Positions 9,629 through 18,367 are shown, numbered from the stretch's first letter. The stretch is 64,000 nucleotides of DNA from Pseudomonas silvicola (GCF_026651855.1 NZ_CP093280.1:3636001-3700000), one strand, 5' to 3'. Notes: generated by a model from the letters alone, not told the origin. Program-made: numbers and translations.

Positions 9629-10432
9629 CTACGGCGCCACGCTGGCGCCCTGGATGTGGTGGCGCGCCAGTGCCTGGGCGACGAAGCCTGACATCTTCAT
9701 CTCTTCGACGAAGGCGGTCAGGTACTCGGCAGCCCCAGCCCCCTTGGCCTTGGGCAACGCCATGGCCTGGCGGATAACCATGAAATGCGGCTCCACAATC
9801 CTCATCCCACCCACCCGGGCAATGTCCTTTTCCATCTGCTGACGAATACCTGCGGCCACGCTCAGCTTCTGGTCCACGAAGCCCTGGACGATACCAGGCG
9901 AGGTGGGCAAACGCACCAGCGTGGCCTGGTGCAGGGTGCGGCTGAGGAACAGGTCGTAGGCACTGCCTTTGCTGACGGCCACCGTGGTGCCGGGCTGGTC
10001 CACCTGTTCGGGTGTAGTGATGGGTGAGTCATTGCGCACCGCGTACACGCCCTCGATCTCGACATACGCCTGGGTGAAGGCAATCGCCTGGCCGCGCGTG
10101 GGATCGATGGCGAAGAAGCCGACGTCGGCCTTGCCTTGCTCCACGTTATCCACGGCCGCACCTGCGGACGTCACGGTCACCAGTTGCAGCGGCACGCCCA
10201 GCCGGCGGGCCAGTTCGTGCGCCAGGTCCAAGGAGACACCGGCCGGTTGACCGGTGCCGGCGTCCAGGTGCGCCAGGATCGGGTTGCCAGTATTGATTGA
10301 AGCGCGCAGTGTGCCGCCAGGGGCGAAAGCAGCTATCAGGGCGTGTTGGTTCATCTCGGCAGCTCCAGCAGGTGGGTGGATAAGCAACAGGGCGCAGGCC
10401 AGGCCGCGCAGCAATGCCGTAGCGCGCTTCAT
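9629..10432 (-). CDS. Periplasmic solute-binding protein, family 3 (amino-acid/organic-acid type)
   Basis: This 267-residue protein has a signal peptide (ALLRGLACALLLIH, cleavage near AGA) followed by an SBP family 3 domain: an N-terminal LRASINTGNPILA strand, GVSLDLAHELARRLGVPL and the DVGFFAIDPTRG motif. No ABC permease or ATPase genes are nearby, so it either lends itself to a remote transporter or acts as a sensor or carrier. It starts on the base next to the end of the ABM-domain gene upstream, so they form one operon. Both products are exported. Confidence 0.82.
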   Translation of the reverse strand: MKRATALLRGLACALLLIHPPAGAAEMNQHALIAAFAPGGTLRASINTGNPILAHLDAGTGQPAGVSLDLAHELARRLGVPLQLVTVTSAGAAVDNVEQGKADVGFFAIDPTRGQAIAFTQAYVEIEGVYAVRNDSPITTPEQVDQPGTTVAVSKGSAYDLFLSRTLHQATLVRLPTSPGIVQGFVDQKLSVAAGIRQQMEKDIARVGGMRIVEPHFMVIRQAMALPKAKGAGAAEYLTAFVEEMKMSGFVAQALARHHIQGASVAP

Positions 10433-10798
10433 TCAGGCACCGCTCGGGACTTGCGCGTGCAGGCGCTCGTCGAAGGGGCTGCCCAGCAATGGCTGCAGTT
10501 GGGTGCGCATCTGCTTGACGTAACCTTGCTGCACGAAGCGATCGTAGGCGGCGGGCGAGCGCAGCACCTCCACCAGGGTGAAATGGTTCTTGGCGTCGGT
10601 CTGTTCCAGCACGTCCAGGTGCACCACGTCGGGGTCGTGGCGTGCCTGGTCGGCGAACGTGTGCAGCAGGGTCAGGGCGGTCTTGACCTGCGGGGGTTCA
10701 ATGTCGACGTGGGTGACGGCGTAGACCGATGAGTCGGCCAGGGCGTGGGCGCTGCACAGGGTGAGGAGGGCCAATATCGAGGATTTCAGGTAGCGCAT
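10433..10798 (-). CDS. Exported ABM-domain (dimeric alpha-beta barrel) protein
   Basis: This small protein (121 residues) has a signal peptide (MRYLKSSILALLTLCSAHA) followed by one antibiotic-biosynthesis-monooxygenase-type dimeric alpha-beta barrel (HVDIEPPQ ... FTLVEVLRSPAAYDRF). ABM proteins include quinol monooxygenases, but many members have no known role. The start is at 10798; the longer frame from 10930 adds a non-hydrophobic tail. It leads a two-gene operon with the solute-binding protein. A double-ABM exported protein lies at 47749-48474. Confidence 0.75.
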   Translation of the reverse strand: MRYLKSSILALLTLCSAHALADSSVYAVTHVDIEPPQVKTALTLLHTFADQARHDPDVVHLDVLEQTDAKNHFTLVEVLRSPAAYDRFVQQGYVKQMRTQLQPLLGSPFDERLHAQVPSGA

Positions 10799-10860
10799 GG
10801 TGGGGACCTTGGGTTGCAGACAATTGCGCCTAGTATGGCGGTATGGTGTATGGCAACAAT

Positions 10861-10875
10861 GCATATCAGTTATGC
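10861..10875. promoter_or_regulatory. Probable LysR-type operator (GCATA-N5-TATGC)
   Basis: This perfect 5+5 inverted repeat with a 5-bp spacer has the usual size of a LysR recognition site. It lies upstream of the ABM/solute-binding operon (start 10798) and upstream of the MFS pseudogene. Its left half recurs at 8435 beside the paralogous LysR. Confidence 0.5.
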
Positions 10876-10992
10876 GTACTGGAACTGGCCTGCCATAACA
10901 AGAACCATTGGCTGTATCAACGATTGGCACCGCTGCCAGGGCTAATTGGGCAATAGCATCGAGGTCAACTATAAAAAAGACAGGACCTCCTC

Positions 10993-11540
10993 ATGCGACT
11001 AGGGTGGTATTGAGCACTCACTCTCAAGGAAAAACGCACCTACTGGGCCTGCTTCGGCGGTTTTACCCTCGACTCGATGGACTTCACCATCTACGCCCTG
11101 ATGATGCCGGTGTTGATGAGCGTGCTGGCCCTGAGCACGTCAGACGCGGGCATGCTCGGTTCGGTGTCGTTGATCGGCAGCGCCATCGGTGGTTGTGGGC
11201 GGGGCTGTTGGCTGACCGCTACGGCCGGGTACGGGTGATGCAGGGCACCGTCTTGTGGGTGGCGTTGTTCACCTGCCTGGCCGGCCTGTGCAGCAGTTTC
11301 TGGGAGTTACTGCCCGTGCGCTTTCTGCAGGGCATCGGCTATGGCGGCGAGGCGGCGGTGGGCTTTGCTTCCACTGAAATGGGCCTGCCGACTGCCATGG
11401 GTGTGTTCGCGATAACCTCCTACCTGATCGCCTTCATCGCTGCGCTGCGCTTGCCCGACGCTACAGGCGCAGAAATGACTGAGGAGCGGCCAAACCGAGG
11501 GCAAACAGATAAAATTGCGCAGGTTGTGCATCATCATTGA
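10993..11540 (+). pseudogene. Decayed MFS acid transporter (stop codon, frameshift and internal deletion)
   Basis: An ATG with a strong Shine-Dalgarno (AGGACC) at 10993 is followed by an in-frame TGA at 11011. From 11023 that frame encodes a recognisable MFS start (TYWACFGGFTLDSMDF), then breaks near 11195. The second loop (AGLLADRYGRVRV) and TM4 (RFLQGIGYGGEAAVG) continue in another frame, which then jumps at about 11363 straight to a C-terminal transmembrane helix and a LPDATG tail. About 250 residues are missing. It was a relative of the transporter at 2975 and lies directly upstream of the second LysR. Confidence 0.85.
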
Positions 11541-11549
11541 GAGGCCAGT

Positions 11550-12476
11550 ATGAATTCGGATGACCTTGCGTTTTTCTCCCTGGTGGTGGACGCCGGCAGT
11601 ATCGCCGGAGCCGCCACCTTGGCAGGCTGCGACGCTTCCACCCTGAGTCGACGGATGAGCAGCCTCGAGAAGTCCTATGGGAGCCGCCTGTTCATGCGCA
11701 CCGGCCGTGGTGTCAGCGTGTCGCCTGAAGGCGAGGTGCTGCTCGGCTATGCCCGGCAGATGGCTAGCCTGATGGACAAGGCAAAAGCTTCCATCCATGG
11801 GCTGCGACAGCAGGGCCCCTCGCTGATCCACATTGTTGCCCAGCCCTCCATTGCCACCCTCTTGTTCGGCAAGCTGTACCACGCCTTGCAGGCGCGTTTC
11901 CCGCATTCACAGCTGCACTTCTCCGAGGCTCTGGCCGACAAGATTCTCTACGATCTGCGCGCGAGCAAGGCGGACCTGGCGATCATGTACCGGCCAGAGA
12001 ACCCCAGCAGTCAGGTCTATGAGCCGCTGCTGCACGAGCCCCTGTACCTTATCTCACCGCCGGACTTTGAGCTGCGGCCCGATCAATTGACTTCCGCCGC
12101 CTTTGGCGAGGTACCGCTGATCCTCAAGAGTTCGCGCCATGGCCTGCGGGTATTTGTGGAAGACAAATGTGCGCAATTCGGCTGCAGGCCCAATGTGGTG
12201 CTGCAAAGCGACAGCTCCATCGCCATCACGTTGGAACTGATCGCGGAGCGTTGCGGCTGCGCGATCATGCCGCTGGCCGCGGCCAAGGGCATGATCGCGC
12301 AGGGCAGGGTGATCGCTCATTCCCTGCAGGCCTGGAACTTTGAGCGCTGCGTGGCACTGGCCGTGGGCCGTACTGAAATATCCTCGTCAGATCTCTGGGT
12401 ACTCAACGGCCTGATCCGCAACGTGGTGCACCAACTCATCGAAGACGGTGCCTGGCAAGGCACCCGGCCGGCCTGA
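11550..12476 (+). CDS. LysR-family regulator (paralogue of the one at 7431)
   Basis: This 308-residue LysR protein has an N-terminal HTH (AGAATLAGCDASTLSRRM) and a C-terminal effector domain. It is a paralogue of the LysR at 7431-8375. It starts 9 bp after the residual frame of the MFS pseudogene, so the two were probably once co-transcribed. Its 3' end overlaps the end of the convergent 2-hydroxy-acid dehydrogenase by 90 bp, which is unusually long for bacterial convergent genes. Probable targets are the ABM/solute-binding operon or the 2-hydroxy-acid dehydrogenase. Confidence 0.87.
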   Translation: MNSDDLAFFSLVVDAGSIAGAATLAGCDASTLSRRMSSLEKSYGSRLFMRTGRGVSVSPEGEVLLGYARQMASLMDKAKASIHGLRQQGPSLIHIVAQPSIATLLFGKLYHALQARFPHSQLHFSEALADKILYDLRASKADLAIMYRPENPSSQVYEPLLHEPLYLISPPDFELRPDQLTSAAFGEVPLILKSSRHGLRVFVEDKCAQFGCRPNVVLQSDSSIAITLELIAERCGCAIMPLAAAKGMIAQGRVIAHSLQAWNFERCVALAVGRTEISSSDLWVLNGLIRNVVHQLIEDGAWQGTRPA

Positions 12477-13643
12477 TTGCAGGTGCGGCGCCCACACGCG
12501 CTGGCGATCCAGCTCGGCCACGCTGCGGCAACCCATGTGCGCCATCATGCGATCGATCTCCTCGCGAAAGATGCCGATGGCGTGTGCCGCGCCGGCTTCG
12601 CCGTTCACTGCGGTGCCATACAGGGTAGGGCGGCCGACCAGCACGGCCTTGGCCCCCAGCGCCAACGCCTTGACCACGTCGCTGCCACGGCGCACGCCGC
12701 TGTCCATCAGCACCGTCATGCGTTCGCGCACGCTGTCGGCAATCGTTGGCAGCACGTCGATGGGCGCGCGGGTGCTGTCCAGGTTGCGCCCGCCGTGGTT
12801 GGACACCACGATCGAATCGGCACCGCACTCCAGGGCCCGCAAGGCATCGGCCGGGGTCATGATGCCCTTGACGATCAGGGTGTGTGGCCAGCGCCGGCGC
12901 AACTCGCGCAAGTCTTCCCAGGTCAGGCTGTCGTTGCGCAGCATGCCACGCCCCACGGGCGCCGCGGTGATGCGGTTTTTCAATTCGGTAGGGTAGTTTT
13001 CGTAACGCGGCAGGCCATCGTTGGCCATGTAACGGCCCAGCACACTGAACATCCAGCGCGGGTGGCGCAGCACATCGACGATGTTTCTCCGCGAGTAGGA
13101 GAACGGCATGGTGAAGCCGTTGCGCAGGTTGTACTCGCGGTTGCCCGGCACCACGCCATCCACGGTCACCACCAGCGCCTCGAAACCCGCCACACGGGCA
13201 CGCTCCACCAGCGCATGGGACAAGCTGCGGTCTGGCCACATGTACAGTTGGAACCACAGCCGTCCGGGCGCCTCGGCCGCTATGGTTTCCATGGCGGTCA
13301 TGGAACCGGTGGCCAGGGTGAACGGGATACCCGCCGCTGCAGCAGCCTTGGCCAGGGCCAGTTCGCCCTGGTACCACATCAAGCCGGCAACGCCGGTGGG
13401 GGCAATGGCGATGGGCATCTTGATGTCGTGTCCGAACAGGTTGATCGCCTGGGTGCGTTTGGACACATCAATCAGAGTATTGGGCACCATCTTGATCCGC
13501 TCGAAGGCGCTGCGGTTGTTGCGCAACGCCACCTCGTCTTCACTGCCGCGGTCGACGAATTCGAAGATGCCCTTGGGCACCCTGATTTGTGCCAGGCGGC
13601 GCAGGTCTTCAATGTTGTAGGCCGCGATTTTCTTGTCAGGCAT
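12387..13643 (-). CDS. FMN-dependent 2-hydroxy-acid dehydrogenase (lactate/mandelate dehydrogenase family)
   Basis: This 418-residue TIM-barrel flavoprotein oxidises an L-2-hydroxy acid to the 2-keto acid. The substrate/FMN signature SNHGGRNLDS contains the catalytic His, SGVRRGSDV binds FMN phosphate and LGAKAVLVGRP follows. The first helix reads IFEFVDRGSEDE, with Phe where many members (glycolate oxidase, lactate and mandelate dehydrogenase) have the active-site Tyr. From memory a subgroup shares this Phe, so it need not mean loss of function. The last 30 codons overlap the convergent LysR gene. The product could feed the ThDP decarboxylase at 4209 (inference). Confidence 0.87.
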   Translation of the reverse strand: MPDKKIAAYNIEDLRRLAQIRVPKGIFEFVDRGSEDEVALRNNRSAFERIKMVPNTLIDVSKRTQAINLFGHDIKMPIAIAPTGVAGLMWYQGELALAKAAAAAGIPFTLATGSMTAMETIAAEAPGRLWFQLYMWPDRSLSHALVERARVAGFEALVVTVDGVVPGNREYNLRNGFTMPFSYSRRNIVDVLRHPRWMFSVLGRYMANDGLPRYENYPTELKNRITAAPVGRGMLRNDSLTWEDLRELRRRWPHTLIVKGIMTPADALRALECGADSIVVSNHGGRNLDSTRAPIDVLPTIADSVRERMTVLMDSGVRRGSDVVKALALGAKAVLVGRPTLYGTAVNGEAGAAHAIGIFREEIDRMMAHMGCRSVAELDRQRVWAPHLQSGRPGALPGTVFDELVHHVADQAVEYPEI

Positions 13644-13874
13644 GGTCTTGAACCCCTTTACCAGCGTGTTTTGTCTTAGGTAGGCCGGGTCGATGCTATC
13701 GATGGGCCGCCCGGAGGCACAGGGCGGGCGGGGAACTTCAGAAATGCGCTTATTACACGCCGATCAGCGTGCAATGGGGGCAAGGCTGCTGTGCGCTGAC
13801 TGCAATGGTTGCGCATCAGTGGTTGTGCAAGAGTAATGGCAGTCCAACAACAATGATTGGCTCGGGAGAGAACC

Positions 13875-15110
13875 ATGAGTGCCGTCCTGGCAAAAAATAT
13901 CAGCTTCGTGGGGCATTCGGATCTGGATGGCAAGTCCGATGGCGTGCAGATCATGGTGCAGCGCGGTTATGCCTACATCGGGCATGGCTTCACGAACGTG
14001 ATTTCCACGGTTGATGTCCGCGACCCTAAACACCCCAAGGTAGTGGATTGCATCGAGTGCCCGCCGGGTACCCGGGCTTTCCACCTGCAGGCCCATGACG
14101 ACTTGCTGCTGGTGGTCAACGCCCCCAGCGTCTGGTCGATGAAGGAGTTCGCCGAAGAGGGCGAGAACTATTTTAGCCGCTCGCCGGCCGAGATCCTCAG
14201 CGACAAGATGAGCCGCTTCACCTCCGGCATTCGCGTGTACGACATCTCGCGGCCGGCGAAACCTCGCGAGATTGGCTTCATGCCGGTGGACGGCCTGGGC
14301 CCGCAGCGTATCTGGTACGTGGGCGGCCGCTATGCCTACGCCTCCATTCATTTCACCGGCTTCACCGATCAAATCCTGGCAGTCGTCGACCTCATCGACC
14401 CCACTCGCCCACGCGTGGTGGGTAAATGCTGGATCCCTGGGATGTGGACCGCCGGTGGCGAAACCCCGAGCTGGAAGGCTGGGCGCCGCTACGCGCTGCA
14501 CCACGTGGTAGTGGCCGGCAACCTGGCCTACGGCGCCTGGCGTGACGGCGGCATGACCATCATGGACATCAGCGACCCGGAAAACCCGGTGCTGGTAGTG
14601 CACCGCAACACCGACCCACCCTTCGGCGGCGGCACCCATTCGCCGTTGCCCATCCCCGATCGCAACCTGCTGGTGCTGGCTGACGAGCCCACTTTCGAGA
14701 GCTGCCGCGACGGGCTGCGCTACATGTGGGTGTTCGACGTGCGAGAGCCCAGCAACCCGATCAGCGTGGCGACGTTCCCGGTACCCAAAGAAGATGATTA
14801 CTGCGCCAAGGGCGGCGCGTTTGGTCCGCATAACCTGCACGAAATGCGCCCGGGCTCGTTTCGCAGCAACAACCTGATCTTCGCCACCTACTACAACGCC
14901 GGTGTACGGGTGTATGACATCAGCGATCACTTCCGGCCGCAGGAAGTGGGCTACTACGTGCCTGCCCCGCCCACCAACCTGATTGACCCACGCCCAGGCA
15001 AGACCCTGGTCACCCAGACCAATGACTGTTATGTCGACAAGAACGGCCTGATGTACCTGACCGACCAGAACGCTGGCCTCAACATCCTGCAATACGAAGG
15101 GCCGCTCTAG
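13875..15110 (+). CDS. LVIVD-repeat beta-propeller protein
   Basis: This 411-residue protein is built from repeated blades of the form V.DISDPENPVLV (for example VDVRDPKHPKVV, VYDISRPAKPREI, MDISDPENPVLV, VYDISDHFRPQEV), typical of LVIVD-repeat proteins. No signal peptide is seen, so it is probably cytoplasmic. ATG 13875 is preferred to TTG 13857 because GGGAGAG precedes it. The family has no established enzyme role that I can name; its place in front of an MHS transporter and opposite the 2-hydroxy-acid dehydrogenase suggests a part in the same pathway, perhaps as a hydrolase or lactonase. Confidence 0.8.
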   Translation: MSAVLAKNISFVGHSDLDGKSDGVQIMVQRGYAYIGHGFTNVISTVDVRDPKHPKVVDCIECPPGTRAFHLQAHDDLLLVVNAPSVWSMKEFAEEGENYFSRSPAEILSDKMSRFTSGIRVYDISRPAKPREIGFMPVDGLGPQRIWYVGGRYAYASIHFTGFTDQILAVVDLIDPTRPRVVGKCWIPGMWTAGGETPSWKAGRRYALHHVVVAGNLAYGAWRDGGMTIMDISDPENPVLVVHRNTDPPFGGGTHSPLPIPDRNLLVLADEPTFESCRDGLRYMWVFDVREPSNPISVATFPVPKEDDYCAKGGAFGPHNLHEMRPGSFRSNNLIFATYYNAGVRVYDISDHFRPQEVGYYVPAPPTNLIDPRPGKTLVTQTNDCYVDKNGLMYLTDQNAGLNILQYEGPL

Positions 15111-15140
15111 GCCGCACCCCCTCCGGCATTGACCCCTATT

Positions 15141-15161
15141 GCCACGCACCCGCTGCGTGGC
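15141..15161. terminator. Perfect 8-bp hairpin between LVIVD and MHS genes
   Basis: GCCACGCA and TGCGTGGC are exact complements with a 5-nt loop, 30 bp after the LVIVD stop. There is no U-run on the + strand, so it could be an mRNA processing or stability element between two co-transcribed genes rather than a terminator. Confidence 0.4.
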
Positions 15162-15234
15162 CACGGGCACCTGCGCGCCCGCGAAACGCGCACTGCTGTC
15201 GCCTCACTCCACAAAAACAACACGGGAGAGGAAC

Positions 15235-16611
15235 ATGAACAACCACACCAACACAGCTATTCAGCAGCCCAAGAAGGCCGCCGCCAGTGGCTGGATCGGC
15301 TCGACGCTGGAATACTACGACTTCTTCATCTTCGCCACGGCCGCTTCGCTGATTTTCCCCAAGCTGTTCTTTCCGTCCTGGAGCCCGGCCATCGCCATCA
15401 TCGGCTCGCTGGCAGCCTACGGCGTGGGCTACGTGGCGCGGCCCGTTGGCGCCATCGTGCTCGGCCATGTGGGGGATACCTATGGGCGGCGCAGCGTGCT
15501 GGTGCTGTGCATGCTGCTGATGGGCTTGTCCACCGTGGGGGTGGGGTTACTGCCCACCTATGACCAGGTCGGGATGCTCGCGCCCATCATGATGGTCATA
15601 CTGCGCCTGGTGCAGGGCTTTGCCGTAGCGGGTGAGATATCCGGCTCCAGTTCGTTGTCGCTGGAGCATGCGCCGGCGGGGCGTCGCGGCTTCTTCGCCA
15701 GCTTCACCACCCAAGGTGTGCAGGCCGGGCAGATCCTGGCAGCAGCAGTGTTTCTGCCATTGCAGGCGTTCATGACCCCAGAGGCTTTTCTAGCCTGGGG
15801 ATGGCGCGTGCCGTTCTGGCTCAGCGCGCTGATCATCGCCACGGCCTGGTACATCCGCCGCGAAGTAGGCGAGGCGCCAGCGTTTACCAACCAGCAGCGC
15901 GACCCCGAGCATGCCCGCGCGCCGGTGATCGAAGCAGTGACCACGCGCTGGCGTGACATGCTGCGGGTGATATGCATGGCGGCCATGAACGTCATACCCG
16001 CCGTGACCACCATCTTCGGTGCCGCCTACGCCGTGCAGCCGGCCTACGGCATCGGTTTCTCGCCCAGCCTGTACCTGTGGATTTCGCTGTTGGGCAATGC
16101 CACGGCGGTGCTGGTGATTCCGTTCGTGGGCAAGCTCTCGGATCGCATCGGTCGTCGTCCGCCGGTCATCGTCGGGGCATTGCTCAGCGGCTTGCTGTCG
16201 TTCGCCTACCTCTATGCCATCAGCATCCACAACGTGACGTTGGTGTTCGTGCTGGCGATGCTGATGTGGGGCGTGGCGTATCAGGGTTTCAACGCGGTAT
16301 TCCCCAGCTTCTTCCCGGAGATGTTTCCTACCCGTATCCGCGTGACGGCAATGGCTATTTCGCAGAACGTCGGTACGGCTGCCGCAGCGCTACTGCCGGC
16401 ACTATTCGCCATGTTGGCGCCGCCTGGGGCGCAAAACATTCCGTGGGTGGTCGGTAGCGTAGCCTTTGGCGTGACAGCCATTGCTGCATTGGCTGCCTAC
16501 ACTGCAAAGGAGACGTACCAAGTTCCGCTGGAAAACCTAGGTAGTACGGATGCGAGTTTGGCAGTGCGTGCGCAGCCGCTACAAGCCCGCCATGCAGAAA
16601 GCGTGCAATAA
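15235..16611 (+). CDS. MHS-family MFS metabolite:H+ symporter
   Basis: This 458-residue 12-TM protein of the metabolite:H+ symporter group (ShiA/ProP-like) has STLEYYDFFIFATAASL in TM1, GHVGDTYGRRSVL in loop 2-3, RLVQGFAVAGEISG in TM4 and GKLSDRIGRRPP in loop 8-9. Start ATG 15235 has GGGAGAGG upstream. It would import an organic acid. It is the third importer of region A, counting the decayed one, pointing to several related substrates or to replacement of the lost transporter. Confidence 0.88.
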   Translation: MNNHTNTAIQQPKKAAASGWIGSTLEYYDFFIFATAASLIFPKLFFPSWSPAIAIIGSLAAYGVGYVARPVGAIVLGHVGDTYGRRSVLVLCMLLMGLSTVGVGLLPTYDQVGMLAPIMMVILRLVQGFAVAGEISGSSSLSLEHAPAGRRGFFASFTTQGVQAGQILAAAVFLPLQAFMTPEAFLAWGWRVPFWLSALIIATAWYIRREVGEAPAFTNQQRDPEHARAPVIEAVTTRWRDMLRVICMAAMNVIPAVTTIFGAAYAVQPAYGIGFSPSLYLWISLLGNATAVLVIPFVGKLSDRIGRRPPVIVGALLSGLLSFAYLYAISIHNVTLVFVLAMLMWGVAYQGFNAVFPSFFPEMFPTRIRVTAMAISQNVGTAAAALLPALFAMLAPPGAQNIPWVVGSVAFGVTAIAALAAYTAKETYQVPLENLGSTDASLAVRAQPLQARHAESVQ

Positions 16612-16624
16612 CACCCGTACCTGA

Positions 16625-16649
16625 GCCTCCACCACTGCGTGGTGGAGGC
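16625..16649. terminator. Intrinsic-type hairpin after the MHS transporter
   Basis: GCCTCCACCAC pairs perfectly with GTGGTGGAGGC (11-bp stem, 3-nt loop) 13 bp after the stop, followed by ATTT. It closes region A and lies between the transporter and the UbiD fragment on the opposite strand. Confidence 0.7.
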
Positions 16650-16658
16650 ATTTACCGA

Positions 16659-16844
16659 CTAAGTTGTTTCATCTTTCTTAGGAAAAGGTTCCGGAGCCCA
16701 TAGGCTTGGGTCGACATCCTTGAACTGGGCCCGTTTGAAATGTGTTTTTAAGTGAAACGGGACGGTGCAGTCGAAGATGGTCTTGGTAGTAGTGCCTTTT
16801 GTAGCCACCCGAGGGTCATAGTCGGGTGTTTGAGACGGGTCCAA
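16659..16844 (-). pseudogene. C-terminal remnant of a second UbiD-family gene
   Basis: The frame encodes LDPSQTPDYDP, then KTIFDCTVPFHLKTHFKRAQ and DVDPSLWAPEPFP. This matches the C terminus of the UbiD protein at 1-861 at about 35 of 55 positions. Homology stops abruptly at the LDPSQ motif (16844); the ATG-initiated frame up to 16883 adds unrelated residues. The rest of the gene, more than 400 residues, is absent. It is on the opposite strand to the intact gene and diverged from it, so it was probably a distinct paralogue, not a recent copy. Confidence 0.85.
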
Positions 16845-17059
16845 CGTTATGGTGAGGAGGAGCTTCGCTTCCCCAACGCTCACTCGGGACGGCGGCGAAA
16901 AGCCACAATCGTGTGTCCAAACGCGATAAATCAGACTGCCGTGATGGCTGGCTGCGGTGGTTCCATAGGGGGATCAACGGTCAAAACGGGGGGCGACCGG
17001 CTTGTCTCCCCAGTTGCGCTCATCGAATCAAGATAAATAACAACAAAGAAGGTCTCACG

Positions 17060-18343
17060 ATGAATGTTGTAAATCGCCTCGCCGCTGCAATCTCCCTGAG
17101 TATGCTTGTTCCGATGGCCGCCCACTCGGCGGACAGTAAGGGGACTGTCGAAGTCGTTCACTGGTGGACCTCTGGTGGGGAAGCCAAGTCCGTTGCGGTG
17201 CTCAAGCAAATTGTCGAAAAAGACGGCTACACCTGGCAGGACAGCGCCGTGGCCGGCGGCGGCGGGGCCGCGGCCATGACAGTATTGAAAACCCGGGCTA
17301 TCTCGGGAAATCCTCCCTCGGCCGCGCAGATCAAAGGCCCTGATATTCAAGAGTGGGGCAAGTTGGACCTGTTGACCAACATCGACAAAGTCGCAATTGC
17401 CAACCACTGGGACAGCCTGTTGCCGAAAACGGTCTCTGACATCATGAAGTATGACGGTCACTATGTAGCCGTACCGGTGAACATCCACCGTATCAACTGG
17501 TTGTGGATCAACCCGGAAGTTTTCAAAAAAGCGGGTATTGCCAAGGCACCCACTACCCTTGACGAGTTGTACGCTGCAGGTGACAAGCTTAAGGCGGCTG
17601 GGTTCGTACCGATTGCCCACGGTGGCCAACCCTGGCAGGACACCACCGTGTTCGAGGACTTGGTCCTGAGCGTCATGGGCGCCGAGGGTTTCAAAAAGGC
17701 GTTTGTAGACTTGGACGAAAAGACCCTTACTTCACAGAAAATGACCGATGTCTTTGTTGCACTGCGCAAGCTGCAGACCTACATGGATCCGGATGGGGCC
17801 GGGCAGGATTGGAACTTGGAGGCCGCGAAGGTTATCAGCGGCAAGGCGGGGATGCAGATCATGGGTGACTGGGCCAAGAGCGAATGGACAGTGGCGGGTA
17901 AAAATGCCGGTACCGACTATGAGTGCGTACCCTTCCCGGGCTCGGCGGGCATCTACACCTACACCATCGATTCCCTGGTGATGTTTAAACTGGCGTCGAG
18001 CAAGGACACCCCCGCCAATAATGCGGCGCGTGATGACTTGGCCAAAGTCGCCCTGGAGCCCGAGTTCCAGTATGTCTTCAACCAGAACAAAGGCTCCATT
18101 CCCGTCATCAAGGGGCTGGACATGAGTAAGTTCGACAGTTGCGCCCAGGCCTCCGCCAAAGACTTTGCCGAAGCAGAAAAGGCCGGCACACTGGAGCCAA
18201 GCATGGCCTTTAACATGTCGACTTCGTTGGCCGTACAGGGCGCGGTATTCGATGTGGTCACCAACTTTCTGAGTGACAAGAGCGCGGACCCAGCCAAGGC
18301 TGGCAACCGCCTTTATTCGGCGATGAAATCAGCCATGCAATAA
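17060..18343 (+). CDS. ABC sugar-binding protein, GtsA-like, without its transporter genes
   Basis: This 427-residue periplasmic protein has a signal peptide ([18 protein letters not shown]) and an SBP family 1 domain ([63 protein letters not shown]). It strongly resembles GtsA, the glucose/mannose-binding protein of Pseudomonas. In the usual locus gtsA is followed by gtsBCD and oprB, but here the gene is alone and a terminator follows. It probably borrows the housekeeping GtsBCD transporter for a related sugar, or acts as a decoy or sensor. Start ATG 17060 is the Met of the signal peptide; the upstream extension is not signal-like. Confidence 0.88.
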   Translation: MNVVNRLAAAISLSMLVPMAAHSADSKGTVEVVHWWTSGGEAKSVAVLKQIVEKDGYTWQDSAVAGGGGAAAMTVLKTRAISGNPPSAAQIKGPDIQEWGKLDLLTNIDKVAIANHWDSLLPKTVSDIMKYDGHYVAVPVNIHRINWLWINPEVFKKAGIAKAPTTLDELYAAGDKLKAAGFVPIAHGGQPWQDTTVFEDLVLSVMGAEGFKKAFVDLDEKTLTSQKMTDVFVALRKLQTYMDPDGAGQDWNLEAAKVISGKAGMQIMGDWAKSEWTVAGKNAGTDYECVPFPGSAGIYTYTIDSLVMFKLASSKDTPANNAARDDLAKVALEPEFQYVFNQNKGSIPVIKGLDMSKFDSCAQASAKDFAEAEKAGTLEPSMAFNMSTSLAVQGAVFDVVTNFLSDKSADPAKAGNRLYSAMKSAMQ

Positions 18344-18367
18344 GGAGCGGGCTGATACTGGAAAACG

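Noticed and set aside
12477-13679. Plus-strand 400-codon frame opposite the 2-hydroxy-acid dehydrogenase
   Set aside because: A shadow of a clear FMN enzyme, with low-complexity composition and no family-like sequence.
13764-15170. Minus-strand 468-codon frame opposite the LVIVD gene
   Set aside because: Antisense of a repeat protein; the apparent regularity comes from the LVIVD repeats on the other strand.
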